Shown one piece after another: positions 16,583 through 26,234 of a DNA stretch of 64,000 nucleotides; position 1 is the first letter of the stretch; every line of letters starts with the position of its first letter. Source of the DNA: an uncultured Pelagibacteraceae bacterium (lineage in GTDB: Bacteria > Pseudomonadota > Alphaproteobacteria > Pelagibacterales > Pelagibacteraceae); NCBI GenBank assembly GCA_902571425.1, contig CACGBZ010000001.1:295351-359350 (forward strand), given 5' to 3'. Below the pieces are notes generated by a model. That model saw nothing but the letters and a program-made list of their open reading frames with translations, did not search any database and was not told the DNA's origin. The position numbers and the translations under genes are program-made.

Positions 16583-17190
16583 AAAATATAAATGGACCAT
16601 TAAAAGTTGGAATAGGTGGACCCGTTGGTGCAGGGAAGACAAGTTTAACAGCTGAATTGTGTAAATTTTTATCAAAGAAAATTTCTATGGCTGTAATATC
16701 AAACGATATTTATACAAAAGAGGATGCAGAATTTTTAATGAAAGTTCAAGCTTTACCTCTTGAGAGAATTAAAGGAGTTGAAACAGGAGGATGTCCACAC
16801 ACAGCAATTCGTGAAGATGCTTCAATTAATATGCTTGCTGTAGAAAATATGAAAAAAAAATTTCCTGATCTTGATTTGATTTTAATCGAGTCTGGTGGAG
16901 ATAATTTAGCAGCAACTTTTAGTCCTGAATTAGTTGATCTATCTATTTATGTTATTGACGTTGGCATGGGTGGAGATATTCCAAGAAAAGGCGGTCCTGC
17001 CATTCAAAAATCAGACTTGTTAATTATTAACAAGACAGATTTAGCTCCCCATGTAGAAGTTAATCTTGAAACTATGAAAGAAGACGTAAAAAAAGCCCGA
17101 AATGGCTTACCTTATGTTTTTTGCCAAATGAAAAAGCAAATTGGTGTTGAAGATGTTGCTAAATTTTTATTCTCATCAGGTGGACTATAG
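16579..17190 (+). CDS. ureG: Urease accessory GTPase UreG
   Basis: A 203-residue SIMIBI GTPase. The P-loop is GPVGAGKT (14-21), the nickel-binding CPH motif is in [15 protein letters not shown] near residue 70, and the NKTDLAPHV guanine motif is near 155. GTP hydrolysis drives nickel insertion into UreC. It is the last gene of ureDABCEFG and converges on umuC with 10 bases between the stop codons. Confidence 0.97.
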   Translation: MKNINGPLKVGIGGPVGAGKTSLTAELCKFLSKKISMAVISNDIYTKEDAEFLMKVQALPLERIKGVETGGCPHTAIREDASINMLAVENMKKKFPDLDLILIESGGDNLAATFSPELVDLSIYVIDVGMGGDIPRKGGPAIQKSDLLIINKTDLAPHVEVNLETMKEDVKKARNGLPYVFCQMKKQIGVEDVAKFLFSSGGL

Positions 17191-17200
17191 AGTTTTAGAT

Positions 17201-18478
17201 CTAAGTTCTAATCGTTGGTAAACAATAGAAGTCAGCTGTATCAATTTTAGAAGAATACTGTCTTCGCATATTCCACTTCTTATGAACGCCCGCACTAGCA
17301 ACACTCAAAGTAGATCTTCCGTATCGATGATTAGTGTTATCAATTGATCGCATTAAGCTATTTATTTTTTCATCCTTTTCAGATGTAAATAAATTTGTTT
17401 TATCACTAGCATTCGATAATCCTGTTAGCATCACACCTGCTTTTTGATAACGGTAACCATTTTTAAAAATACTCTCAAGTATTGAAACTGCTGTCTTAAC
17501 TGTTTCAATACTATTGTGTGTTGCAATTGGAAAATCAACTGTCTTCGCATTTGAATAGTAACCAAAGTTTCTCTGGAAAGGACTGGTTCTAACAAATACT
17601 GTAATTGCTTTTGCAACTAAAGACTCTGATCTAATTTTTTCAGATGCGTTTAAACAATAGTTAGCAACCGCTTCTTTTAATTCTTGGAAAGTTTCAATTC
17701 TTTTTCCAAATGATCTTGAAACTACACAGCTCTTTCTTTTAGTAGTAGTTGTCTCTAATCCAATACAAGAAACTCCTCTAAGCTCCATCGCAGTTCTTGA
17801 ACTTAGAACATTTGAACTTTTCTTGATCCAGGTATTAGATTTATTTTTTAATTGTTTAGCATTATAAATTCCATGCTTTTGATAAAATTTAGTTAATTGT
17901 CTACCGACACCCCAGACATCATTAATTTCAACTTTTTCTAAAATAGGATCTAAGTTTTCAATACCAATTAAACTTGTCACCCCTGATTGTTTTTTCTTAG
18001 CAATATGGTTTGCAACTTTACTTAAAGTTTTTGTATTTGCAATTCCTATACTGGTTGGGATACCAGTCCATTGTAAAACTGTTTCCCTAATTTCTTTTCC
18101 GATTTTTTCTACTTCATTATCAGGAAAGTTTGATAAATCTAAAAATGCTTCATCAATGGAGTAAACTTCTATTTCTGAATTAAATCTTTTAAGAGTTCGC
18201 ATCACTCTTCTTGATAAATCTCCATATAAAGAATAATTAGATGAGAAAACTTCAACTTTATTTTTAAGAATAATATCTTTTGCTTTAAAATAAGGTTCCC
18301 CCATTTTAATACCCAAAGCTTTTGCTTCATTAGATCTTGAAATGATACAACCATCGTTATTAGATAAAACGACAACAGGCTTTCTTCTTATTTTTGGATT
18401 AAATAATCTTTCACACGAAACGTAAAAAGAATTACAATCAATTAATGCTATTTTTTTAGTACGTTGAATGGATGACAT
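17201..18478 (-). CDS. umuC: DNA polymerase V catalytic subunit (Y-family translesion polymerase)
   Basis: About 425 residues, equal to E. coli UmuC (422). The first catalytic aspartate is in [17 protein letters not shown], the catalytic Asp-Glu pair is in [11 protein letters not shown], and the C-terminal little-finger domain is full length. With processed UmuD it copies damaged DNA. I chose the ATG at 18478; an upstream TTG three codons earlier is unlikely. The start overlaps the end of umuD by 23 bases and is preceded by a G-rich ribosome-binding stretch. It is co-regulated with umuD from the LexA box upstream. Confidence 0.93.
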   Translation of the reverse strand: MSSIQRTKKIALIDCNSFYVSCERLFNPKIRRKPVVVLSNNDGCIISRSNEAKALGIKMGEPYFKAKDIILKNKVEVFSSNYSLYGDLSRRVMRTLKRFNSEIEVYSIDEAFLDLSNFPDNEVEKIGKEIRETVLQWTGIPTSIGIANTKTLSKVANHIAKKKQSGVTSLIGIENLDPILEKVEINDVWGVGRQLTKFYQKHGIYNAKQLKNKSNTWIKKSSNVLSSRTAMELRGVSCIGLETTTTKRKSCVVSRSFGKRIETFQELKEAVANYCLNASEKIRSESLVAKAITVFVRTSPFQRNFGYYSNAKTVDFPIATHNSIETVKTAVSILESIFKNGYRYQKAGVMLTGLSNASDKTNLFTSEKDEKINSLMRSIDNTNHRYGRSTLSVASAGVHKKWNMRRQYSSKIDTADFYCLPTIRT

Positions 18479-18851
18479 AAGTAACAACCCCCCAAATAAA
18501 AATATCTTGTTCTTCGTTAATTAAAATTCTGTCAGAAAACTCTTTAGATCCAGAAGTTAAAAATTTTTTATCTCGTTCTTGAACTAAGGTTTTAACCACA
18601 AGTTCGTCATGAACATTCGCAATCACTGTTGAAAAGTTTTTTGGTTTTAAACTTTTATCAACCACCAATAAGTCACCATCATTAATTCCAACATCGACCA
18701 TGGATTTTCCTTGAACTCTGATGATGAAAGTTGCTGGAACATTTCTTATTAAATGCATGTTCAGATCAATATCTTCTTCGATATAATCAGTAGCAGGGGA
18801 AGGAAAACCAGCGCCTGCTTTATGTAGATAATAAGGGATTGTTAGTTTCAT
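18456..18851 (-). CDS. umuD: UmuD, self-cleaving SOS mutagenesis protein
   Basis: From the ATG at 18849-18851 the protein has 131 residues. The cleavage site is Ala14-Gly15 in [13 protein letters not shown], and the catalytic dyad is Ser50 (QGKSMVD) and Lys87 (VVKTL). The Gly-to-Ser and Ser-to-Lys spacings (35 and 37) equal those in E. coli UmuD. A longer frame begins at 18881 but its ten extra residues have no counterpart, and the LexA box falls inside them, so the shorter start is preferred. RecA-stimulated cleavage gives UmuD', which joins UmuC to form polymerase V. Confidence 0.9.
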   Translation of the reverse strand: MKLTIPYYLHKAGAGFPSPATDYIEEDIDLNMHLIRNVPATFIIRVQGKSMVDVGINDGDLLVVDKSLKPKNFSTVIANVHDELVVKTLVQERDKKFLTSGSKEFSDRILINEEQDIFIWGVVTYVIHSTY

Positions 18852-18866
18852 GTTCTTGTTTTGTTC
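18852..18866 (-). promoter_or_regulatory. LexA box (GAAC-N7-GAAC) at the umuDC start
   Basis: GTTC at 18852-18855 and GTTC at 18863-18866 are separated by exactly 7 bases, the direct-repeat operator bound by alphaproteobacterial LexA. On the minus strand it reads GAACAAAACAAGAAC and ends at the base before the umuD ATG. A near match, GAAC-N7-GTAC, is present in the recA promoter region. The position implies a very short or absent 5' leader for umuD, or a repressor site overlapping the translation start. Confidence 0.75.
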
Positions 18867-18883
18867 TACTTTATAGACCATTT

Positions 18884-18915
18884 ATACAATACACTCAAGA
18901 GGTTGTATTTTGAGT
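18884..18915. promoter_or_regulatory. Two interleaved inverted repeats upstream of umuD
   Basis: ATACAA (18884-18889) pairs with TTGTAT (18903-18908), and ACTCAA (18893-18898) pairs with TTGAGT (18910-18915). Both lie in the 145-bp divergent region between umuD and the 64-residue gene. They may mark promoter or regulator sites, but six-base arms are weak evidence in AT-rich DNA. Confidence 0.25.
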
Positions 18916-19026
18916 CCGTAATTGAATCAAAAGTGAATCAAAACGTGAACATCGAAAACAACATTTGGTGGACATGTGGATAACTTTTACAATAAGTAGT
19001 CTTAAAGTGATTTAAAAAGGAAAATT

Positions 19027-19221
19027 ATGATTTGTATTAAAGCCAATATTCCAGAAGAGTTAAACGAAATAGATGATGAATTAAAAGCAGTTTACCATAG
19101 CAAAGACACCGTTTGTTTTTTTATATTAAAAACAAGAGAATTAAGAAATAAGTTTATAGAAGAAACCAAAGGAATGAACAAAAGTGAAAGAGAAAAAGTT
19201 TATGAGGTATATAATAAATAA
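19027..19221 (+). CDS. Small hypothetical protein (64 residues)
   Basis: A 64-residue, acidic and lysine-rich soluble protein (MICIKANIPEELNEIDDELK at the start) with two predicted helices and one strand. A good ribosome binding site (AAAAGGA) sits 8 bases before the ATG, which supports it as a real gene. It is divergent from umuDC, sharing that SOS-type intergenic region, and is followed after 3 bases by a VOC gene. I recognise no family. A DNA-damage link is only guilt by association. Confidence 0.6.
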   Translation: MICIKANIPEELNEIDDELKAVYHSKDTVCFFILKTRELRNKFIEETKGMNKSEREKVYEVYNK

Positions 19222-19224
19222 ATC

Positions 19225-19608
19225 ATGAATATTTTAGATTTTGTGATGGTTGGTTCTGATGATCATGAAAAATCAGGTGATTTTTATGATGCTGTATTTG
19301 AACCTTTGAAATTAAAAAGAGTTTTGAAAACACAAAAATATCTTGGTTACGCTCATTCAAGTGATCCAGAGAAAGTCCAATTTTATGTAACACATCCAGT
19401 AAATGGAAAAGATGCAACGTTTGGCAATGGAACCCAAATAACTTTATTAGCAGATAACAAAGAAGCTGTTGAAAAATTTTATGAAATTGCAATTTCCAAA
19501 GGAGCAACAGATGAGGGAGCTCCAGGAGTTAGAAAAGATGGAAATTATTATGGATATATTCGTGATTTAGATGGAAATAAGATTGCAGCTAAAAGTATTT
19601 TAAAATAA
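19225..19608 (+). CDS. VOC (glyoxalase/bleomycin-resistance) superfamily protein
   Basis: A 127-residue VOC-fold protein made of two beta-alpha-beta-beta-beta modules. The starts LDFVMVGSDDHEKSGDFYDAVF and the end YYGYIRDLDGNKIAA are typical of the small YaeR/PhnB-like branch. The metal-ligand set is not clearly complete, so it may bind rather than turn over its ligand. It sits in a run of small enzymes (VOC, GFA) that often deal with aldehydes or thiol conjugates. Confidence 0.85.
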   Translation: MNILDFVMVGSDDHEKSGDFYDAVFEPLKLKRVLKTQKYLGYAHSSDPEKVQFYVTHPVNGKDATFGNGTQITLLADNKEAVEKFYEIAISKGATDEGAPGVRKDGNYYGYIRDLDGNKIAAKSILK

Positions 19609-19620
19609 AAAAGGAGATAT

Positions 19621-19986
19621 ATGAAATTAAATTGCCATTGTGGAGCTGTAGAAGCAGAAATTAATGCTACAATTAATGAATTAGCAAAAATTGTAAGATG
19701 TAATTGTTCAATATGTAAAAGAAAAAATGCAACAATGGGAATGGTTAAAAACGAAGATTTTAAAGTTACTAAAGGACAAAATAAATTAAAACTTTATCAG
19801 TACCATACTAAAGTGGCTAACCATTACTTTTGTACTGAATGTGGAATTTACACTCATCACAATCCAAGAAGTGCACCTGCTATGACTGGTTTTAACTTAG
19901 GCTGCGTAGATGAAGTTAAAGTAGAAGATTTAAAAGAAGTAGCAAACTTCGATGGTTTAAACCATCCGATGGATCAAGAAAAATAA
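19621..19986 (+). CDS. GFA-domain (glutathione-dependent formaldehyde-activating-like) zinc protein
   Basis: A 121-residue GFA/DUF636 protein. Zinc ligands are in LNCHCGAVE (Cys5, Cys7), CNCSICKRK (near 28-33) and FCTECGIYTHH. Such proteins bind zinc and in some cases catalyse adduct formation between glutathione and formaldehyde; most members have unknown substrates. A strong ribosome binding site (AAGGAGAT) precedes the ATG. It could take part in C1 or aldehyde metabolism together with the preceding VOC protein. Confidence 0.9.
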   Translation: MKLNCHCGAVEAEINATINELAKIVRCNCSICKRKNATMGMVKNEDFKVTKGQNKLKLYQYHTKVANHYFCTECGIYTHHNPRSAPAMTGFNLGCVDEVKVEDLKEVANFDGLNHPMDQEK

Positions 19987-19993
19987 AAGTCTA

Positions 19994-20923
19994 ATGAAAT
20001 TATCTGAAGAGTGTTTTAAGAAAGTTAAAAAGGATTGTTTTAAATTTATTAAATCACAGGAAACATCAACAGAAAAGTTCGGCAACAAACAGGGGATGAT
20101 CAAAAATTATTTAATCCCAATATGTTTTTGGATTGCAAAAAAATCAGATAACAAAAAACCTTACTTTGTTGGATTAGCTGGAGGTCAAGGAACAGGCAAA
20201 ACAACGATAAGCTCAATAATTAAGATAATATTAGAAAAGTATTTTAAATTAAAAGTATTTAAAATTTCTATTGATGATTTTTATAAAACTAGAAAAGAAA
20301 GAATAGCTTTATCAACAAAAGTACACCCAATGTTACTTACTAGAGGCGTTCCTGGAACTCATGATATTAATATGATGTTAGATTTCTTTAAGAAATCTAA
20401 AGCAAAAAAATTTAAAAGCATGAAATTACCAAATTTTAATAAGGCAATTGATGACAGATTTCCTAAAAATAAATGGAACACAATTAATAAAAGACCAGAT
20501 GTAATTATTTTTGAAGGATGGTGTGTTGGGGCAAGAGCAGAAACTAACAAGACATTAAAAAAATCAATAAACTCTATGGAAAAGGCGAATGATCATAAAA
20601 TGGTTTGGAGAAGATATGTTAATCAACAATTAAAAACTAGATATAAAAAGCTATATTCTCAGTTAAATTGTATGATTTACTTAAAAGCAAAAAACTTTAG
20701 TTTACTTCAAAAGTGGAGATTAAAGCAGGAACATAAACTATGGTTAAAAACAAAGAAAAAAGGTGGTCATAAAATAATGAGTAAAGGGGACGTAATAAAT
20801 TTTATGCAAACTTACCAAAGAATAACTCAAAACATGTTTAAAAACATGCCCAAATACGCCTCTATAATTTTAAATTTAAACAGTAACCATCAAATTAAAA
20901 CTGCTGTATATAAATCGAAATGA
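19994..20923 (+). CDS. P-loop kinase, D-glycerate 3-kinase-like
   Basis: A 309-residue P-loop NTPase of the uridine/glycerate kinase type. The Walker A is GGQGTGKT (63-70), the acidic substrate motif is SIDDFYKTRKER, and PGTHD and FEGWCVGARA are the signatures shared with plant-type D-glycerate 3-kinase (GLYK). It would phosphorylate D-glycerate to 3-phosphoglycerate, the last step in salvaging glycolate or serine carbon, a route relevant to SAR11. Its stop overlaps tolC by ATGA. Uridine-kinase-like activity on another small molecule is the alternative. Confidence 0.82.
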   Translation: MKLSEECFKKVKKDCFKFIKSQETSTEKFGNKQGMIKNYLIPICFWIAKKSDNKKPYFVGLAGGQGTGKTTISSIIKIILEKYFKLKVFKISIDDFYKTRKERIALSTKVHPMLLTRGVPGTHDINMMLDFFKKSKAKKFKSMKLPNFNKAIDDRFPKNKWNTINKRPDVIIFEGWCVGARAETNKTLKKSINSMEKANDHKMVWRRYVNQQLKTRYKKLYSQLNCMIYLKAKNFSLLQKWRLKQEHKLWLKTKKKGGHKIMSKGDVINFMQTYQRITQNMFKNMPKYASIILNLNSNHQIKTAVYKSK

Positions 20924-22212
20924 AAAAAATATTTATCATAGTTATCGCATCGATATTCTATTTTAGTAACGCATTTGCGGTTACCCTTCTTGATGCATTA
21001 AATCAGGCATATAAAAATAATATTCAACTAAATGCTGAAAGAGAAAATATTAAAGCATCAGAAGAGGATGTAAATATTGCAAAGGCAGATTATAAACCTT
21101 CTTTGACATTAAGTGGAACAAAAAGTATTGAAGATACAAATAAACTTACTAATCAAAGTGGAGGTGATGCAAATATAAATGATGTAGACCCATTCACTAC
21201 TTCAATTAAGTTAGAGCAAACATTATTGGATTTTGGCAGAGGCTTAAATCTTGAAAAAAATATTACTGCTTTAGATTTAGCAAAAGCTAAATTAGTTAAA
21301 AAAGAACAAGATATTTTACATAAAGCAATTGATGCATTTACAAATTTAATTTTAGCTAGAGAAACTTTGGATGTTAACGCAAAAAATTTAAATCTTTTAA
21401 TCAGACAAGTTGAAAATGATCAAATTAGAAGAGACAGAGGTCAAATTACAAACACTGACTTAGCACAATCTGAATCATCGCTTGCAGGAGCTCAAGCGCA
21501 ATTTGCAAAATCAAAAAGTGATTTATTAATTAGTAAACTAAATTATGAGAATATAATCGGTAAAATCAGCGATCCAAACCAATTACAGAAAAACTCAACA
21601 GCAATAGTCAGTATTCCAAAATCTTTAAATGATGCAATTAATATTTCAAAACAAAATAATCCAGATATTCAAATAGCAAAATTTGACTTAGCTAAAGCTG
21701 AAAAAGAATTAGCAATTTCAGAGTCAGATTTAAAACCAACTGCTTCTTTATCTTTAGAAAGATCTTATACAGATGATCTAAGTTCTACTTATGATGAAAG
21801 AGAAAAAGATGTATTAAAGGCAACAGTCAATTGGCCTTTTTATTCAGGTGGAAAAAAAAGATCAACTATTTCTAAAAATTCAAATTTAACTACTAGAAAA
21901 AGATTATTATTAGATGATGCTGTAAGAACAAATGAAACAAATGTTGCAAGTGCATGGTCTAGTCTAGAATCTTCTGAAAGTTTTTTAAATTCAGTTAGGG
22001 TTCAAGTAAATGCAGCTGAAATTGCTAATGAAGGAATAGCTGCAGAATACGAAAGAGGTTCGAGAACAACTTTAGATGTTATTCAATCAAATGCTTTATT
22101 ACTTTCTGCTCAAATTTCTTTAGCAAGTTCAGAGAAAAACTATCTAATGGCTCAATACAATCTGCTTAAAGCAGTAGGCTTGCTTAATAGCCAATATCTA
22201 AAACTTAAGTAA
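20920..22212 (+). CDS. tolC: TolC-family outer-membrane channel protein
   Basis: A 430-residue TolC/OEP protein with a signal peptide (1-20, ending NAFA) and two internally repeated halves of long helices (for example ALNQAYKNNIQLNAERENIKA and the later SLNDAINISKQNNPDIQIAK). TolC trimers form the exit duct of type I secretion and RND/ABC efflux pumps. No inner-membrane or adaptor partner is encoded nearby; instead it is coupled to a metabolic kinase. Length is typical. Confidence 0.93.
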   Translation: MKKIFIIVIASIFYFSNAFAVTLLDALNQAYKNNIQLNAERENIKASEEDVNIAKADYKPSLTLSGTKSIEDTNKLTNQSGGDANINDVDPFTTSIKLEQTLLDFGRGLNLEKNITALDLAKAKLVKKEQDILHKAIDAFTNLILARETLDVNAKNLNLLIRQVENDQIRRDRGQITNTDLAQSESSLAGAQAQFAKSKSDLLISKLNYENIIGKISDPNQLQKNSTAIVSIPKSLNDAINISKQNNPDIQIAKFDLAKAEKELAISESDLKPTASLSLERSYTDDLSSTYDEREKDVLKATVNWPFYSGGKKRSTISKNSNLTTRKRLLLDDAVRTNETNVASAWSSLESSESFLNSVRVQVNAAEIANEGIAAEYERGSRTTLDVIQSNALLLSAQISLASSEKNYLMAQYNLLKAVGLLNSQYLKLK

Positions 22213-22255
22213 TTATTTGATTTTTAGGGGTAAAAAATAAATATATTGCTAATGA

Positions 22256-22270
22256 GAACAAAATGTGTAC
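22256..22270 (+). promoter_or_regulatory. Probable LexA box in recA leader (one mismatch)
   Basis: GAAC (22256-22259), seven bases, then GTAC (22267-22270) differs from the alphaproteobacterial LexA site GAAC-N7-GAAC at one position and shares its first eight bases (GAACAAAA) with the umuD box. It is 50 bases before the recA ATG. The match to the umuD site strengthens the call. Confidence 0.55.
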
Positions 22271-22319
22271 ATTTATTTCATGATTCGAGTGTTAAAAAAT
22301 TTAAAAAAAGAGGCAAAAA

Positions 22320-23474
22320 ATGACGAAAAATAACCTAAAAGTAGTTAAATCTACTAAAGACCAAGAAATGGACGTTAAAGAAAAGAACAAAGCATTAGAC
22401 GCTGCGATAGCTCAAATTACAGATAATTTTGGAAAAGGCTCTGTAATGAAGCTTGGTGAAAAGAGAGCGATGGATATCGAGTCTGTTTCAACAGGTTCTT
22501 TAAGTCTTGATTTAGCTTTAGGAATAGGTGGATTACCAAAAGGAAGAATAATTGAAGTTTACGGACCAGAGTCATCTGGAAAAACAACATTAGCATTACA
22601 AGTTGTTGCTGAAGCTCAAAAAGCTGGAGGCATTTGTGCATTCGTTGATGCAGAGCATGCATTAGATCCAGTTTATGCAAAAAAATTAGGAGTAAATACA
22701 GAAGAACTTTTAATTTCACAGCCAGACACTGGTGAACAAGCATTAGAAATCGCTGATACACTAGTAAAATCAGGCTCTATTTCAGTAATCGTTATCGACT
22801 CTGTTGCAGCTTTAACGCCAAAAGCTGAAATCGAAGGCGAGATGGGAGATCATCACGTTGGTCTTCAATCAAGATTAATGAGTCAGGCATTAAGAAAATT
22901 AACTGGTTCAATTTCAAACACAAACACAATGATGATTTTCATCAACCAAATCAGAATGAAAATTGGAGTTATGTTTGGAAGTCCAGAAACAACATCGGGT
23001 GGTAACGCACTTAAGTTTTACTCATCTGTAAGAATGGATATTAGAAGAATTGGTGCAATCAAAGATAAAGATGAAATTATTGGTAACTCTACAAGAGTGA
23101 AAGTAGTTAAGAATAAAGTGGCACCACCATTTAAAGTTGTTGAGTTTGACTTGATGTATGGAAGAGGAATTAGCAAGATGGGTGAATTAGTAGATCTTGG
23201 TTCTAAAGCAGATATAATTGAAAAATCAGGTGCATGGTATGCTTACAAAGGTGAGAAGATTGGTCAAGGTAGAGAGAATGCTAAGACTTATCTAGCTCAA
23301 AATCCTAAAGTTGCTGCAGAAATTGAAATGGCAATTAGAGAAAAAGCAGGTGTGATTTCTAAGAAAATAGAAGGAAATCCAATCGATCCTGAAAAATTGG
23401 AAAAAGAAAAGAAAGTAGCTGAAAAAGAAGAAGCTGATAAAGCAGAAGCTACTCCTCCATCTAAAAAGAATTAA
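22320..23474 (+). CDS. recA: Recombinase RecA
   Basis: A 384-residue RecA. The Walker A is GPESSGKT (82-89); Walker [11 protein letters not shown] and the loop-2 region [14 protein letters not shown] are intact. The first 25 residues are a lysine-rich extension and the last 40 are the usual acidic/charged tail. It performs homologous recombination and activates LexA and UmuD cleavage, matching umuDC nearby. An AGAGG ribosome binding site precedes the ATG, and a strong terminator follows, so it is probably monocistronic. Confidence 0.99.
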   Translation: MTKNNLKVVKSTKDQEMDVKEKNKALDAAIAQITDNFGKGSVMKLGEKRAMDIESVSTGSLSLDLALGIGGLPKGRIIEVYGPESSGKTTLALQVVAEAQKAGGICAFVDAEHALDPVYAKKLGVNTEELLISQPDTGEQALEIADTLVKSGSISVIVIDSVAALTPKAEIEGEMGDHHVGLQSRLMSQALRKLTGSISNTNTMMIFINQIRMKIGVMFGSPETTSGGNALKFYSSVRMDIRRIGAIKDKDEIIGNSTRVKVVKNKVAPPFKVVEFDLMYGRGISKMGELVDLGSKADIIEKSGAWYAYKGEKIGQGRENAKTYLAQNPKVAAEIEMAIREKAGVISKKIEGNPIDPEKLEKEKKVAEKEEADKAEATPPSKKN

Positions 23475-23492
23475 TAGGTCATCTTTATTAAT

Positions 23493-23521
23493 AAAAGGCG
23501 CTTAATTTAAGCGCCTTTTTT
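23493..23521 (+). terminator. Rho-independent terminator of recA
   Basis: A GC-containing hairpin, GGCGCTTA paired with TAAGCGCC (23497-23515), with flanking A and T tracts ends in six T residues. It starts about 20 bases after the recA stop and separates recA from alaS. Confidence 0.92.
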
Positions 23522-23567
23522 CCCTTCGATATCTAGACATAGAATAAAAAAGCTGTATTTTAAAAAT

Positions 23568-26234
23568 ATGGCAGACAAAACACTCAATGAAATAAGAAAT
23601 ACTTTCTTAAAGTATTTTGAAAAGAACGATCACAAGATTGTGGAATCTAGTAATTTGGTTCCCAATAACGATCCTACATTGATGTTTGCCAACTCTGGAA
23701 TGGTTCAGTTTAAGAATGTATTTACTGGATTAGAAAAAAGAGATTATGTGAGAGCCACAACATCACAAAAATGTGTAAGGGCAGGTGGTAAGCATAATGA
23801 TTTAGAAAATGTTGGTTACACTCCAAGACACCACACATTCTTTGAGATGTTAGGAAATTTTTCTTTTGGTGATTACTTTAAAGAACAAGCAATTCATTAT
23901 GCATGGAATTTGATAACTAAAGATTTTGGAATAGATAAAAATAGACTTTATGTAACTGTATTTCACGAGGATGATGAAGCCTACAATTTTTGGAAGAAAA
24001 TAGCGGGTTTTAGCGATGATAGAATAATTAGAATAGCAACCTCAGATAATTTTTGGTCAATGGGAGAGACGGGTCCTTGCGGACCGTGCTCAGAAATATT
24101 CTTTGATCATGGTAATCATTTACCAGGTGGATTACCAGGAAGTAAAGATGAGGATGGAGATAGGTTTATAGAAATTTGGAATTTAGTCTTCATGCAATTT
24201 GAACAAGTCACTAAAGATAAAAGAATAAATCTTCCAAAACCATCTGTTGATACTGGCATGGGGCTGGAAAGAATTGCAGCTTTACTACAGGGCACTCATG
24301 ATAATTATGAAACAGATCATTTCAAAAAAATAATTAACTCAGCTTCAGAAATTGTAAAAGTTAAATCAGATAAATCTAATCTTTCAAGTTTTAGAGTTAT
24401 TGCCGACCACCTAAGAGCTAGTTCATTTTTAATTGCCGAAGGGGTTTTACCTTCAAATGAGGGAAGAGGATATGTTCTTAGAAGAATTATGAGAAGAGGA
24501 ATGAGACATTCACATTTACTAGGATCTAAGGAACCAGTTTTTTATAATTTATTTGATACTCTAAAAAATGAAATGTCTGGCAACTATCCAGAGTTAGTTA
24601 GAGCAGAGTCTTTAATTAAAGAAACTTTAAAAATGGAAGAAGAAAAATTCCTAGTTTTATTAGACCGAGGAATAAAAATTTTAAATGATGAAATATCTAA
24701 AATAGATAAAGTATTGCCAGGTGAAGTAGCTTTTAAATTATACGATACCTATGGTTTCCCGTTAGATCTTACCGAAGATATTTTAAGAAACAAATCAATG
24801 TCAATTGATACTGAAAAGTTTCAATCTTTAATGAAGGAAAGTAGAGAACTTGCTAAGAAAAATTGGAAAGGTTCTGGTGATGCAGCGATTGAAGATATCT
24901 GGTTTGGAATAAAAGATAAATTAGAAGCAACTGAATTTTTAGGATATGAAACTAATCAAGCTGAAGGTGTCGTGTTGTCTCTTTTAAAAGACAACAAAGA
25001 AGTAGATCAGTTAAAAGAAAATGATGAGGGAATGATTATAGTAAATCAAACTCCTTTCTATGGAGAGTCTGGAGGTCAGGTTGGTGATACTGGTGAAATA
25101 GTATCAAATGACTTCAAATTTGAAGTAACTGATGTCCAAAAAAAACTAGGAGATTTATTTGTTCATTATGGAAAGGTTAAGAGTGGATCTATAAAACTAC
25201 AGGAAAGTGTAGAGTTAAAAATTGATGCGGAAAGAAGAGATAATACCCGTGCTTATCACTCAGCAACCCATCTGCTACATGAATCTTTACGAAGAGTTCT
25301 AGGTACTCATGTAACTCAAAAAGGTTCATTAGTAGAGCCAAGTAGATTAAGATTTGATTTTAGTCACATGAAGCCAATTTTGAATGAAGAAATTGATAAA
25401 ATAGAAGAATTTGTAAACAAAATGGTGTCTAAAAAATCAGAGGTTAAAACTAGATTAATGACACCTGATGAGGCAGTTGATAATGGTGCTTTAGCATTAT
25501 TTGGTGAAAAATACGGTGATGAAGTAAGGGTTCTTTCAATGGGAGACGAGGATGGAAAGTATTTTTCAACAGAGTTGTGTGGTGGAACACACGTCAAAAA
25601 CACTGGAGATATTGGTAAATTTAAGATTGTCAGTCAGTCTTCAATTGCTGCAGGGGTTAGAAGAATTGAGGCTTTGAGAGATAAACAATTAGAGGATTAT
25701 TTAAAAAATAAAGAAAAATTATCAAACCTATCTGCAGAAAAAGATGAGGAAACAATTAAAGAATTAAGTCAGCAAATTATTAAATTAGGAGGAAAACCAA
25801 GTTTAGAAGAAACCGACCAGAAAACTTTAATAAAAAATTTAACTAAACAATTAGAGACTATCTCAGTAAATGCAATTTTAGAGGATAAATCTAAAAATAT
25901 TATTAAAGATGAAGAAATTAATGGAATTAATTTAAGACTTCAAAAAATAGATGGATTACCTCCAAAAGAATTAAGAAAACTTGTAGATAAAGGTAAAAAA
26001 GATTTAGGCGAAGGTATTGTGGTTGTGTTTGCAAATAAAGATGACAAGGTTGGATTAGCTGTTGGAGTAACTGATAATTTAACCAACAAGTTTGATGCAG
26101 TTCAGTTTGTTAAAGTTGGATCTGAAATAATTGGTGGAAAAGGTGGTGGAGGCAGAAAAGACTTTGCCCAAGCTGGTGGACAAGATCAGTCAAAAATTGA
26201 AGAAGCTTTTGAAAAGCTTAAGAGTTTAGTTTAA
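23568..26234 (+). CDS. alaS: Alanyl-tRNA synthetase
   Basis: An 888-residue class II synthetase that charges tRNA-Ala. The aminoacylation domain has motif 2 ([19 protein letters not shown] near residue 85) and motif 3 ([13 protein letters not shown]). The editing domain has His564 and His568 (HSATH) and Cys671/His675 (CGGTH). The C-terminal C-Ala domain ends with the glycine-rich [16 protein letters not shown]. Length is normal (E. coli 876). It converges on icd; the two stop regions overlap by 9 bases. Confidence 0.99.
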   Translation: MADKTLNEIRNTFLKYFEKNDHKIVESSNLVPNNDPTLMFANSGMVQFKNVFTGLEKRDYVRATTSQKCVRAGGKHNDLENVGYTPRHHTFFEMLGNFSFGDYFKEQAIHYAWNLITKDFGIDKNRLYVTVFHEDDEAYNFWKKIAGFSDDRIIRIATSDNFWSMGETGPCGPCSEIFFDHGNHLPGGLPGSKDEDGDRFIEIWNLVFMQFEQVTKDKRINLPKPSVDTGMGLERIAALLQGTHDNYETDHFKKIINSASEIVKVKSDKSNLSSFRVIADHLRASSFLIAEGVLPSNEGRGYVLRRIMRRGMRHSHLLGSKEPVFYNLFDTLKNEMSGNYPELVRAESLIKETLKMEEEKFLVLLDRGIKILNDEISKIDKVLPGEVAFKLYDTYGFPLDLTEDILRNKSMSIDTEKFQSLMKESRELAKKNWKGSGDAAIEDIWFGIKDKLEATEFLGYETNQAEGVVLSLLKDNKEVDQLKENDEGMIIVNQTPFYGESGGQVGDTGEIVSNDFKFEVTDVQKKLGDLFVHYGKVKSGSIKLQESVELKIDAERRDNTRAYHSATHLLHESLRRVLGTHVTQKGSLVEPSRLRFDFSHMKPILNEEIDKIEEFVNKMVSKKSEVKTRLMTPDEAVDNGALALFGEKYGDEVRVLSMGDEDGKYFSTELCGGTHVKNTGDIGKFKIVSQSSIAAGVRRIEALRDKQLEDYLKNKEKLSNLSAEKDEETIKELSQQIIKLGGKPSLEETDQKTLIKNLTKQLETISVNAILEDKSKNIIKDEEINGINLRLQKIDGLPPKELRKLVDKGKKDLGEGIVVVFANKDDKVGLAVGVTDNLTNKFDAVQFVKVGSEIIGGKGGGGRKDFAQAGGQDQSKIEEAFEKLKSLV

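Noticed and set aside
17192..17204. Short palindrome TTAGATCTAA between ureG and umuC
   Set aside because: Too short for a bidirectional terminator and lacks a T-tract stem-loop structure; likely chance.
18852..18881. Longer umuD start at 18881
   Set aside because: The ten extra residues have no counterpart in UmuD proteins and would place the LexA box inside the coding region; the ATG at 18849-18851 gives normal family spacing.
22280..22333. 17-codon frame starting upstream of recA and running into it
   Set aside because: No good ribosome binding site, no conserved-looking content, and the recA start has its own AGAGG site. A leader peptide is possible but unsupported.
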